DNA of 64,000 bases from Holophagaceae bacterium (GTDB lineage Bacteria; Acidobacteriota; Holophagae; Holophagales; Holophagaceae). The notes beneath the pieces were generated by a model that was not told the DNA's origin, did not search any database, and worked only from the letters and a program-made list of their open reading frames with translations. Where the stretch lies: assembly GCA_025363715.1 (NCBI GenBank), contig JANYLR010000104.1, forward strand, positions 42,044-106,043, read 5' to 3'. Made by a program: the position numbers and the translations under genes. Of the stretch, positions 51,898 to 59,647 are shown piece after piece; the stretch's first letter is position 1, and each line of letters begins with the position of its first letter.

Positions 51898-51935
51898 AAT
51901 CCTGTTAATCAGGCACTTAATCCTGTTAATCCTGT
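51898..51935 (+). repeat. Right 9-bp-period repeat of the empty cassette
   Basis: AATCCTGTTAATC, AGGCACTT, AATCCTGTTAATCCTGT; ends 1 base before the bcp stop codon. The adjoining CTTAGCTTTTTTG resembles the flank of the right end at 24431 (CCCAGCTTTTTG). Confidence 0.82.
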
Positions 51936-51936
51936 C

Positions 51937-52410
51937 TTAGCTTTTTTGTAGTGCCGCCAGTGTCTCCATGACTTCGGCGACGTGTCCCTTCACGCTGACT
52001 TTGGGCCAGACGTGGCGGATGATGCCTTTGGGATCCACGAGGTAGGTGCTGCGGATGATGCCCTGCACTTCCTTGCCGTACATGATTTTCTTGCCGAAGG
52101 CACCCAGGGGGTTGAGCAGCGTGCATTCGGGATCGGAGAGCAGGCGGAAGGGGAGGTTCTGCTTGGTGATGAAGTTCTGGTGGCTCTTGAGGCTGTCCCG
52201 GCTGATGCCATAGACCCGGGCGCCGTAGGACTGCACCCGGGCCAGGTTGTCGCGGAAGTCGCAGGCCTCCGTGGTGCAGCCGGGGGTGCTGTCCTTGGGA
52301 TAGGCGTAGAGCACGGTCCAGTGGCTCTGGAAGTCCTTGGCCGTGATGGTGGCGCCCTGATCGTCCTGCAGGGAGAAGGCGGGAAGGGGCTGTCCGAGGA
52401 GGGGGCTCAT
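51937..52410 (-). CDS. bcp: Peroxiredoxin, Bcp/PrxQ type
   Basis: 157 residues from the ATG at 52410, which overlaps the stop of the permease gene upstream (ATGA); the longer track start runs into that gene. The peroxidatic site is STPGCTTEACDFRDN, with peroxidatic Cys45 and resolving Cys50, the CxxxxC form of E. coli Bcp. The thioredoxin fold continues VYGISRDSLKSHQNFI and TYLVDPKGIIRHVWPKV. It reduces hydroperoxides with thioredoxin as electron donor. The last codons (QKS, stop) touch the repeat array. Confidence 0.92.
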   Translation of the reverse strand: MSPLLGQPLPAFSLQDDQGATITAKDFQSHWTVLYAYPKDSTPGCTTEACDFRDNLARVQSYGARVYGISRDSLKSHQNFITKQNLPFRLLSDPECTLLNPLGAFGKKIMYGKEVQGIIRSTYLVDPKGIIRHVWPKVSVKGHVAEVMETLAALQKS

Positions 52411-53111
52411 GGACGCAAGGGTAGCGAGGATGTCCACGCCAGGCCAAGGACCGTCAAGAGCGCGGCCCAACCCAAGGGGGATGGATCCGACCCGAGGCGC
52501 GGCAGTTCCTCCGCCAGCAGGCGCCCCAGGCTGTCGTGGCCGGGCCCCGGCCCCAGGCCCAGGGTCGAAAGGGTGGCCTCCCCCCACAGGGCCGATAGCC
52601 AGGCGCTGGGAAAGAGGGCGGCGGCCTGCTGCCAGCCCCAGGGGGCCCAGCGGCGCAGGGTGGAGGCCCCGGTGGCACCCAGGGTCCGCTCCGCGGCCCA
52701 GGCCGGGGAATGCCGGAAGTGCTGGAGCCTGGCCCTCAGCGCGGGCTCCAGGTGGGGACTGATCAGGAGGCCTAAGAGGAGCCCGAGGGGCAGAGCAGAG
52801 AGGCCCCCGAGAACCGCAGCCAGGGGCAGCAGGAAGAGCAGGGGCGGCAGGCTGCGCAGGGCCGACCAGGTGCCGAGCCAGCGCTGGCCGCGCCAGGCGG
52901 TGAGCAGGCCCAGGGCCAGTGCCAGGAGGGCGCAGGCACTGGCGAATCCCAGGCTGCGGACCGCGGCCAGGGCCAGACGCAGCAGGGCGTCCCGGCCCAG
53001 GTCATCCGTGCCCAGGGGATGCCAGAGCGTAGGGACGAGGCCCCCGCGGAAAGGATCCAAGGCCAGCTCGGGGAGGAGCAGGGAACCCAGACAGGCGAGG
53101 CGCCACCTCAT
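52407..53111 (-). CDS. ABC transporter permease, peptide/nickel type (DppC-like), short
   Basis: 234 residues from the ATG at 53111, inside the ATGA overlap with the next permease gene; the track's 405-codon form is an overlap artefact. Contains HPLGTDDLGRDALLRLALA, the DppC-family segment, several membrane helices and a degenerate EAA loop (WAAERTLGATGASTLRRW). DppC proteins are usually 270-300 residues, so this one is short. Substrates of the family are di/oligopeptides or nickel. It is coupled to bcp downstream by a 4-base overlap. No ABC ATPase gene is adjacent. Confidence 0.75.
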   Translation of the reverse strand: MRWRLACLGSLLLPELALDPFRGGLVPTLWHPLGTDDLGRDALLRLALAAVRSLGFASACALLALALGLLTAWRGQRWLGTWSALRSLPPLLFLLPLAAVLGGLSALPLGLLLGLLISPHLEPALRARLQHFRHSPAWAAERTLGATGASTLRRWAPWGWQQAAALFPSAWLSALWGEATLSTLGLGPGPGHDSLGRLLAEELPRLGSDPSPLGWAALLTVLGLAWTSSLPLRP

Positions 53112-53749
53112 GCCGTCTCCCGTTCCCAGAAGCGGGAAAGGCCCCACAGCAAGGCCAGGACCAGGATCCAGAGGGCCAGGCCGGTCCGGTCGCGCACGGC
53201 CACCCGGGTCATCCAGTCCGTACCGAGGCCAGGCACACCGAGCACCCGTTCGAGCACCAGGGTGGCGGTGAGCCAGATGGGCAGGCGGGCCGCCATCCAC
53301 CGGCCCCAGAGGCGCAGCAAGACCAGGCGCCGCATCCGGCGGGTCGCGGCTTGGCCCCAGGCCAGGGGGAAGGGATGTTCTCCAGGCATGGCTTGGGCCA
53401 GCCACCGGGCCTCGCCAGGGAGCGCGGCCGCGAGAAAGGCCGCCAGCCAGGCCCCGAGACCCGGTGGTCCCCACTGATTGGGCCACAGGGCCAGGAGCAG
53501 GCCGGCCCAGAGCAGGTCTGGCGGGGCCTCCAGCAGGGCCAGTGAACGCCGGTCGGCGAGGCCAGGGCCCCCGATCCAGGCCAGCATCGGCGCCAGCCCG
53601 GATAGCAGCGCCACTGCCAGGCAAGCCGGCCCCAGGGCTCCCCAGGGAAAGACCGGCGGTGACGCCGCCTTCCAGGCGAAGCCGGGGAGGCCCAGGGCCA
53701 AGGCGAGACCCAGCGCCCAGACGGCCAGCCCCTGAACCAGGTCGCGCAT
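53108..53749 (-). CDS. ABC transporter permease (DppB-like), short
   Basis: 213 residues from the ATG at 53749, one base into the binding-protein stop; the track start lies inside that gene. About five hydrophobic segments, and near the end LVLERVLGVPGLGTDWMTRVAVRD, which matches the DppB-family signature (VEtvFsiPGlG..). The N-terminal third of normal DppB (about 300-340 residues) is missing, so the protein is reduced or specialised. It should pair with the following DppC-like permease. Confidence 0.72.
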   Translation of the reverse strand: MRDLVQGLAVWALGLALALGLPGFAWKAASPPVFPWGALGPACLAVALLSGLAPMLAWIGGPGLADRRSLALLEAPPDLLWAGLLLALWPNQWGPPGLGAWLAAFLAAALPGEARWLAQAMPGEHPFPLAWGQAATRRMRRLVLLRLWGRWMAARLPIWLTATLVLERVLGVPGLGTDWMTRVAVRDRTGLALWILVLALLWGLSRFWERETA

Positions 53750-55116
53750 CAGGGCTCCCAGCGCCAGCCGGCGGCCCCTGGGGTGTGCAGGTAAAGCCCC
53801 AATGGGCTGGGTTCCACCCGCAGCCGCCGGTCCACCCAGATCACGCTCTGGAAGTCCAGAAGGGGCAGGGCCGCCGGGTTGCGGGCCCAGAGGGACTGCA
53901 GATCGCGCCAGCCGGGATCGCTGGGCTGCTGGATCCGGTGGATCAGGCCCTCCAATTGTGGGTGCCGCCACCCGGTGAAATTCATGGGGCCCGTCGGCTC
54001 CAGGTACTCCAGCACGGCCCAGGGGTGCGGATCGAAGATCACCGTAGAGCAGGCCAGCATGAAATCACCCCGCTGGAGCCGTGCCGCCAGGAGGCCTTGT
54101 TCGAGGGGTTCCAGGCCGAGCTCGAAGCCGTCCCGCCGGGCCCGTTCCCGCAGGGCCAGGAGCAGCTTTTCGATACTCTCCTCCCCGGCGGCGTAGAGCA
54201 GCCGCAGGGCGCCCGGGCCCTGGGGCAGAGGCAGACCCGTGTCCATGACTCGGGTTGGGAAGCCCAGAGTCTCCGGCCACAGACCCCGGCTGGGACGGGC
54301 ATTCTGGCCCAGGAGCTGGGGCGGGAAGGCATCCTGCCGCCAGCGCTCCAGCAGCTGCAGGGGAGCTGGCCCCGGGCGGCTCCAGACCACCAGCTGGGCG
54401 TGCATGGGCTGAGTCACCAGGCGATGGGTCGGGGGCACCGCGCCCTGGCGGCGGGTCGTCGGGGCACCGATGCTGAGCCAACCCTTCTGCAGAGCGGTCA
54501 TGACCCCGGCCGCATCCGGGAGGAGGCGGAACCGGATGCCTTCGACGCGGGGCTTCAGGAAGTGGTCCCGGCGGCTGAAGAGCCAGGCCCCGGCTTCTTT
54601 GCGGAAGGCGAAGGGCCCCGAGCCGCGGTCGGGGTGGTGCCTTTGGGCAATGGGGACTCGCGCCAGCTCCAGGAGCAGACGGCTGGTGGGGCGCGGGGAT
54701 CGAAGCCAGGGTCTGCCCTGGTCCTCGCCTACGGTCGCGCCCTCGAGAATGGCCCGCTTGGTGGGGCTGGCCCCGGGGTGCTGGAGGAGCTGCTGGACCG
54801 TCCAGATCACGTCCTCGGCCTGGACCTGGCTTCCATCCGAAAAGCGGGCCTCCGGCCGAAGGGTGAAGCTGATCCTGCCGTCCTTCTGGAGCTTCCAGCG
54901 GTCGGCAAGCCTGGGCACGACCTTGCCGGTGGGGCTGATCCCCACCAGGGCATCCCCGGCCAGGGACTGGAGAATCCATTGCTCGTAGCTATCGCCCTGG
55001 ATGAAGTCCAGGGGGCCCGGGTCCCGGGCCAGGGACTCCTCCACGATCTGCGCCGCCAGGGGACGGGCCAGCAGTCCCGCTAGGGCCAGGCATAGGGCCA
55101 GACGCAGAATGGGCAT
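53749..55116 (-). CDS. Family 5 (peptide-type) ABC substrate-binding protein
   Basis: 455 residues with a signal peptide (ILRLALCLALAGLLARPLAAQ, cleavage after AQ likely; no lipobox Cys). The family start is visible: LVGISPTGKVVPRLADRWKLQ, then FTLRPEARFSDGSQVQAEDVIWTVQQL, and the middle RFRLLPDAAGVMTALQKGWLS. Such proteins bind peptides, nickel or heme in the periplasm. It opens a four-gene run with two short permeases and bcp. The ATPase must be encoded elsewhere or the system is reduced. Confidence 0.85.
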   Translation of the reverse strand: MPILRLALCLALAGLLARPLAAQIVEESLARDPGPLDFIQGDSYEQWILQSLAGDALVGISPTGKVVPRLADRWKLQKDGRISFTLRPEARFSDGSQVQAEDVIWTVQQLLQHPGASPTKRAILEGATVGEDQGRPWLRSPRPTSRLLLELARVPIAQRHHPDRGSGPFAFRKEAGAWLFSRRDHFLKPRVEGIRFRLLPDAAGVMTALQKGWLSIGAPTTRRQGAVPPTHRLVTQPMHAQLVVWSRPGPAPLQLLERWRQDAFPPQLLGQNARPSRGLWPETLGFPTRVMDTGLPLPQGPGALRLLYAAGEESIEKLLLALRERARRDGFELGLEPLEQGLLAARLQRGDFMLACSTVIFDPHPWAVLEYLEPTGPMNFTGWRHPQLEGLIHRIQQPSDPGWRDLQSLWARNPAALPLLDFQSVIWVDRRLRVEPSPLGLYLHTPGAAGWRWEP

Positions 55117-55225
55117 AAATGATCCATGGGTTCTCTTCCAGGATGCCCGGCTATCTACTCAGAGTAAAGGCGTGTTGATCCGACAGAGGCAAAAGGTGTT
55201 GCTACTCTGATTACCGGGAGTGCTC

Positions 55226-56992
55226 GTGGCGGATCTTTCAAACTCGAAGCTCTGGTGGTGGTGGCCGCTCATGGACCGTCACCGGCGCACCCTCAACTGG
55301 GGCCTGGCGGCCACGGTCTGGTGCAGCGTGGCCGCTTCGGTGGTGCCCTACTGGTCGGGCCGGGCCGTGCATGCCCTGGAGGGGCAGGACTGGCCGGGCT
55401 CCCGGGGCTTCCTGGCCTGGATGCTGGTCTTCACCGCCCTGGCCGGCATCGGCCGCTACCTCATGCGCAATACGCTCATCGGCCTCAGCCGCGAGGTGGA
55501 GCGGGAGCAGCGAGGAGCCCTCTATAACTTCCTGCTGTCCCGCCCCTACTCCTTCTACGAGCGGCAGCGGGTCGGCGACCTCATGTCCCGGGTGGGGGAC
55601 GACGTCGGCACCGTCCGCATGGCCACCGGGCCGGGGCTCATGAGCTTCCTCCAGGTGCTGTCCATCCTGCCCGTGACCCTGGCCCTGATGTTCCACACCA
55701 GCTGGCGGCTCACCCTGGCCGTGATGCTGCCCTTCTCCTTCCTGGCCCTGGGCTTCTACATCATCGGGAAGTGGAGCCACATGGTGCAGCAGAGGCTGCA
55801 GCTGGCCTTTTCGGCACTATCCACTTTCAGCCACGAGACCATCAGTGGCGAACGGGTGGTCCAGGCCTTCGGGCTGGAGGCAGCGCGGGTGGCGCAGTTT
55901 GGCGCCCTTAGCCGCCGCCACGCCATGCTCAGCATGAAGCAGTCGGTGATCTTCAGCGCCTACGCGCCACTATCGGCCTTCATCAGCGGTGTGTCGGCCC
56001 TGGTCCTGGTGGCCTATGGCGGCAGCCTGGTGGTGAGGGGCTCCCTCAACCTGGGGGACCTCACCGCCTTCACGGGGTTCCTGGTGGCCCTGGCCTGGCC
56101 CATGATGAGCCTGGGATGGTCGATCAACCTGTTCCAGCGGGCCAAGGCTGGCCAGGAACGCCTGAACGAACTGCTCCACAGCCCCGAGCGGTCCCTGCCA
56201 CCCGCGGAAACCATCACCCTGCCGGAAGCCCCGGCGGCGCTCCGTTTGGAGGGAGTCCTCCATCGCTTCGAAACCCGGCGCGGATTGGGACCCTTGACCC
56301 TGGATTTGGCCCCTGGGGACAGCCTCGCCGTGGTCGGCGGCATCGGCTCCGGCAAGACCCTGCTGCTGCAGGTCCTGGCGGGTCTGCGGGAACCCCAGGC
56401 GGGCCGTTTGCTCCTGGATGGCGAGTCCCTGTCGGATGCGACCCTGCGGCGCCACTGGGCGGGGCTGGGCTGGGTGCCCCAGGAGGCCTTCCTCTTTTCG
56501 GATACCCTGCGCATGAACCTGGCCATGGGTCGGCCGGAGGCCACCGACGGGGAGATCTGGGAGATCGCCCGGGTGGTAGCCATGGATGACTTGATCCGGC
56601 GGCTGCCCGAGGGGCTGGACACGGTGGTGGGCGAGCGCGGCGTCATCCTCAGCGGCGGGGAGCGCCAGCGCACGGCCCTGGCTCGCGCCCTGCTGCGCCG
56701 GCCCCGGCTGCTGCTGCTGGATGATGCACTATCCGCGGTGGACGCCGAAACCGAAAGCCGGATCCTGGAGAACCTGAGGGCCTTCCTGGGTACCTCGACC
56801 CTGGTGCTCGCCACCCACCGGGTCTTCGTGGCAGAGACGTGCGCCAGGGTGCTGGTGCTCGAGGAGGGCCAGGCCATTCAACTGGGCACTCCCGAAGCGC
56901 TGGCGGAGGAGCCCGGCACCTTCGCGCGCCTCAAGCGGCTGCAGAGCCTCGAGCGCGAACTGGTGCGGGGGAACACCGCTCCAGGGCTTTGA
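55226..56992 (+). CDS. ABC exporter, fused membrane and ATPase domains (MdlA-like)
   Basis: 588 residues from the GTG at 55226 (GGGAG 5 bases upstream). Six membrane helices (about 20-305) precede the ATPase: Walker A VVGGIGSGKT, signature LSGGERQRTALARALL, Walker B LLLLDDALSAVD, H-loop LATHR. The catalytic Glu after Walker B is Asp (DDALSAVD), as in MdlA and the degenerate half of heterodimeric exporters, so a partner with an intact site is expected; none is in the window. Substrate unknown (lipid or drug exporters are the usual members). Confidence 0.88.
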   Translation: MADLSNSKLWWWWPLMDRHRRTLNWGLAATVWCSVAASVVPYWSGRAVHALEGQDWPGSRGFLAWMLVFTALAGIGRYLMRNTLIGLSREVEREQRGALYNFLLSRPYSFYERQRVGDLMSRVGDDVGTVRMATGPGLMSFLQVLSILPVTLALMFHTSWRLTLAVMLPFSFLALGFYIIGKWSHMVQQRLQLAFSALSTFSHETISGERVVQAFGLEAARVAQFGALSRRHAMLSMKQSVIFSAYAPLSAFISGVSALVLVAYGGSLVVRGSLNLGDLTAFTGFLVALAWPMMSLGWSINLFQRAKAGQERLNELLHSPERSLPPAETITLPEAPAALRLEGVLHRFETRRGLGPLTLDLAPGDSLAVVGGIGSGKTLLLQVLAGLREPQAGRLLLDGESLSDATLRRHWAGLGWVPQEAFLFSDTLRMNLAMGRPEATDGEIWEIARVVAMDDLIRRLPEGLDTVVGERGVILSGGERQRTALARALLRRPRLLLLDDALSAVDAETESRILENLRAFLGTSTLVLATHRVFVAETCARVLVLEEGQAIQLGTPEALAEEPGTFARLKRLQSLERELVRGNTAPGL

Positions 56993-57028
56993 ACCGGAGC
57001 CGCAGAGTCATCGTATCAAGCGTGGGGA

Positions 57029-58660
57029 TCAAGCCCCTTCGCGGAAGGTCACCTTATTGATCTCGCTGAAGGTGGTGATCCCCAACCGTACCTTCTCGAT
57101 GGCGCTCTCCCGCAGGAACTGCATGCCGCCTCGCCGGGCAGCGGCCTTCACTTCGCGCACGGGAGCCCGTTGTATGAGCAGCTCCCGGAGTTCGTCGTTG
57201 AGGCCCATGAACTCGATGATGGCCTGGCGGCCCCGGAAGCCCGTGCCGTGGCAGTCCACGCAGCCCACGCGATCGAAGAGGGTAGCGCCCCGCAGCCAGG
57301 CCTCGTCCACGTCGTTCTCCTCCAGTTCCAGGGGCGTGGGCACGGGCGCCGGGCGCTTGCACTTGGTGCAGAGCACGCGGATGAGGCGCTGGGCGAGGAT
57401 GCAGTTGAGGGACGACACGAAGTTGTAGACCTCGACGCCCATGTGTTGGAAGCGGCCCAGGACATCCAGCACGTTGTTCGCGTGGACGGTGGTGAAGACC
57501 AGGTGGCCCGTGAGGGCGGACTGGATGGCGATCTGGGCGGTCTCGGGGTCGCGGATCTCGCCCACGAGGATCTTGTCGGGATCGTGGCGCAGGATGGACC
57601 TGAGGCCCAGGGCGAAGGTAAGGCCCTTCTTCTCGTTCACGGGGATCTGGGTGACGCCCTCGAGCTGGTATTCGACGGGATCCTCGATGGTGATGATCTT
57701 GTCTTCGGGTGACTTGATCTCGCTGATCACGGCGTAGAGGGTGGTGGTCTTGCCGGAACCGGTGGGCCCAGTCACCAGGAACATGCCGTAGGGTTCGCGG
57801 GCGAACCGGCGCAGGCGCTTCAGTTCGTGATCGGAGAAACCGAGGATTTCCAGGGTCAGAGTCTGGAATTCCTCCGTGAGGTTTTCCTTGTCGAGGATGC
57901 GGATGACCGCGTCCTCGCCGTGGATGGTGGGCATGATGCTCACGCGGAAATCGATGGCCCGGCCGCGCACCTTGAGCTTGAAGCGCCCGTCCTGGGGCTT
58001 GCGCTTCTCGGCGATGTCGAGTTCGGACATGACCTTGACGCGGCTGATGATGGGCGAGGCGAAGCGGCGGTCGATGGGCTCGGCGGCGGGGTAGAGGCTG
58101 CCATCGATGCGGTACTTGATCTGGAACCCGGTGGAGGTGGTCTCCAGGTGGATATCGGAGGCCCGGCGCTGCAGGGCATTGAAAATGGTGGTGTCCACCA
58201 GGCGGACGATGGGGGCCTCGTCCTTGTCGGTCAAGCGTTCCAGATCCAGTACTTCATCGTCCAAGTCCTCTTCGTGGAGCACCTGGATCTTGAGGGCCTC
58301 CCCGGCCTCGTCCATGACCTTCTGGCCACTCTCCGACTTCTTGAGGACTTCCTGGATCTGGGCCTGGGGGGCGCCCGCGAACCGCAGGGGCCGCTTCAAC
58401 CTCAGCCGCAGCATGTCCTGGGTGGGAATATCCAGGGGGTCAGCCATGGCCAGCCAGAGCACGCCATCCCGCTCTTGCACGGGCACGAAATGGTGTTTGA
58501 GCATCAAATCGATCGGCAGGGCCTGAAAGAGGGCGAAATCAACTGGCTCCCGGGTGAGGTCCAGGGTCGGGTAGAGCTCCTTGGCGGGCCGGAAATCGGC
58601 CAGGGTCTGCTCGCCTGTGGCGCCAGCATCAGTGGGGACCGGTGGGTTTGAAGAGGACAT
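57029..58660 (-). CDS. Second GspE/PilB-type secretion ATPase
   Basis: 543 residues from the ATG at 58660 (the track start is 17 codons upstream). N-terminal T2SSE-N domain (FALFQALPIDLMLKHHFVPV), then the ATPase core: Walker A GPTGSGKTTTLYAVI, Asp box IITIEDPVEYQ, Walker B region DKILVGEIRDPETAQI, His box VFTTVHANN, and a zinc tetracysteine (CTKCKRP and CVDCHGTGF). It is a paralogue of PilB at 22069 and stands alone beside nuo. It may drive a type II secretion or a second pilus system whose other genes lie elsewhere. Confidence 0.9.
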   Translation of the reverse strand: MSSSNPPVPTDAGATGEQTLADFRPAKELYPTLDLTREPVDFALFQALPIDLMLKHHFVPVQERDGVLWLAMADPLDIPTQDMLRLRLKRPLRFAGAPQAQIQEVLKKSESGQKVMDEAGEALKIQVLHEEDLDDEVLDLERLTDKDEAPIVRLVDTTIFNALQRRASDIHLETTSTGFQIKYRIDGSLYPAAEPIDRRFASPIISRVKVMSELDIAEKRKPQDGRFKLKVRGRAIDFRVSIMPTIHGEDAVIRILDKENLTEEFQTLTLEILGFSDHELKRLRRFAREPYGMFLVTGPTGSGKTTTLYAVISEIKSPEDKIITIEDPVEYQLEGVTQIPVNEKKGLTFALGLRSILRHDPDKILVGEIRDPETAQIAIQSALTGHLVFTTVHANNVLDVLGRFQHMGVEVYNFVSSLNCILAQRLIRVLCTKCKRPAPVPTPLELEENDVDEAWLRGATLFDRVGCVDCHGTGFRGRQAIIEFMGLNDELRELLIQRAPVREVKAAARRGGMQFLRESAIEKVRLGITTFSEINKVTFREGA

Positions 58661-58745
58661 GGAAGCATCGTAACGGATCCAGCAATGGGCCGAGTGGCCA
58701 GAATCGGACATGGATCACAAAGGACGGGAGGGTTGGCTTAGAGCG

Positions 58746-58774
58746 TTGACCTGTGCGGACCTGCACGACACAAT
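58746..58774 (+). promoter_or_regulatory. Promoter of the nuo operon
   Basis: TTGACC, 17 bases, CACAAT, ending 19 bases before the nuoA start; the GGAGG of nuoA lies between. It sits in the divergent gap with the GspE-like gene. Confidence 0.5.
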
Positions 58775-58793
58775 GACCTGTTCTGGAGGCTCC

Positions 58794-59147
58794 ATGCGTG
58801 GGTACGCGTCCATCCTGCTGCTGATCCTGGTGGCAGTGGCCCTGCCGATCATCATTTGGAATTTATCGTGGTTGCTGCGCCCTAGCTGGCCCAGCGCCGC
58901 GAAGTACTCGTCCTACGAGTGCGGCATCGTCACCACCAGCGAGGCCCGGGAGAAGTTCTCCGTGCGCTACTACCTGGTGGCCGTGATGTTCCTCGTGTTC
59001 GACGTGGAAACGGTCTTCCTCATGCCCTGGGCCATCCAGATGAAGGAATTGGCGGTCTTCGGCGCCATCGAGCTGGGCCTCTTCCTCTTCCTGCTGCTGT
59101 TCGGGTACGGCTACATCTGGTCCAAGGGAGCCCTCACATGGGAATAA
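58794..59147 (+). CDS. nuoA: NADH-quinone oxidoreductase subunit A
   Basis: 117 residues from the ATG at 58794 (GGAGG 4 bases upstream). Three membrane helices with the NuoA core [35 protein letters not shown], including the Cys and the FDVE motif. It sits in the membrane arm near the quinone site. It heads nuoA-B-C-D-H-I-J-K and overlaps nuoB by 10 bases. Confidence 0.95.
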   Translation: MRGYASILLLILVAVALPIIIWNLSWLLRPSWPSAAKYSSYECGIVTTSEAREKFSVRYYLVAVMFLVFDVETVFLMPWAIQMKELAVFGAIELGLFLFLLLFGYGYIWSKGALTWE

Positions 59148-59647
59148 TGCAACCCTCCACCTTTGAGCAGATCCTCATCACCACCAAGGTCGAGAAGGTC
59201 ATGAACTGGTCCCGCGCCACCAGCGTGTGGCCCGTGACCTTCGGCCTGGCCTGCTGCGCCATCGAGATGATGGCCGCGGGCGCCAGCCGCTTCGACTTCG
59301 ACCGCTTTGGCGCCGGCATCTTCCGGGCCACGCCCCGCCAGGCGGACCTGATGATCATCGCAGGCACGGTCACCTACAAGATGGCCCCGGTCATCAAGGT
59401 CCTTTATGACCAGATGCCCGAGCCCAAGTGGGTGATCGCCATGGGCTCCTGCGCCACCGCCGGCGGCCCCTTCGATTCGTACCACACCATCCAGGGCGTG
59501 GACAAGATCATCCCCGTGGACGTCTTCATCCCCGGCTGCCCGCCCCGGCCCGAATCGCTGATCTACGGGTTCATGAAGCTGCAAGACAAGATCATGACCA
59601 GCAGCCTGGCTGATCGGTACAAGGACATCTTCGAGGAGGTCGGCTGA
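59138..59647 (+). CDS. nuoB: NADH-quinone oxidoreductase subunit B
   Basis: 169 residues from the ATG at 59138 (GGGAG 7 bases upstream); a second in-frame ATG lies three codons later at the nuoA stop. The N2 cluster cysteines are in place: [20 protein letters not shown] and [10 protein letters not shown]2 is the last iron-sulfur centre before quinone. The gene shares one base with nuoC (TGATG). Confidence 0.96.
   Translation: MGIMQPSTFEQILITTKVEKVMNWSRATSVWPVTFGLACCAIEMMAAGASRFDFDRFGAGIFRATPRQADLMIIAGTVTYKMAPVIKVLYDQMPEPKWVIAMGSCATAGGPFDSYHTIQGVDKIIPVDVFIPGCPPRPESLIYGFMKLQDKIMTSSLADRYKDIFEEVG

Larger units (their letters stand above)
51576..51935. mobile_element. Empty (gene-less) repeat-bounded cassette
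   Basis: Outer ends: left-type array 51576-51613 and right-type array 51898-51935, the same double-unit 9-bp repeats as around the GxxExxY gene. Between them no ORF is credible, but a second inverted pair of 9-bp-period repeats occurs (CACGAAGGGCACGAAGAC on the left, GTCTTCGTGCCCTT on the right). This looks like one cassette nested in another, or a cassette that lost its gene. It explains the whole gap between fabI and bcp. Confidence 0.65.

Noticed and set aside
53464-55083. 539-codon plus-strand ORF opposite the binding protein and permease
   Set aside because: Shadow frame; Pro/Arg/Gly-rich without motif, while the minus strand encodes a signal peptide and family 5 motifs.
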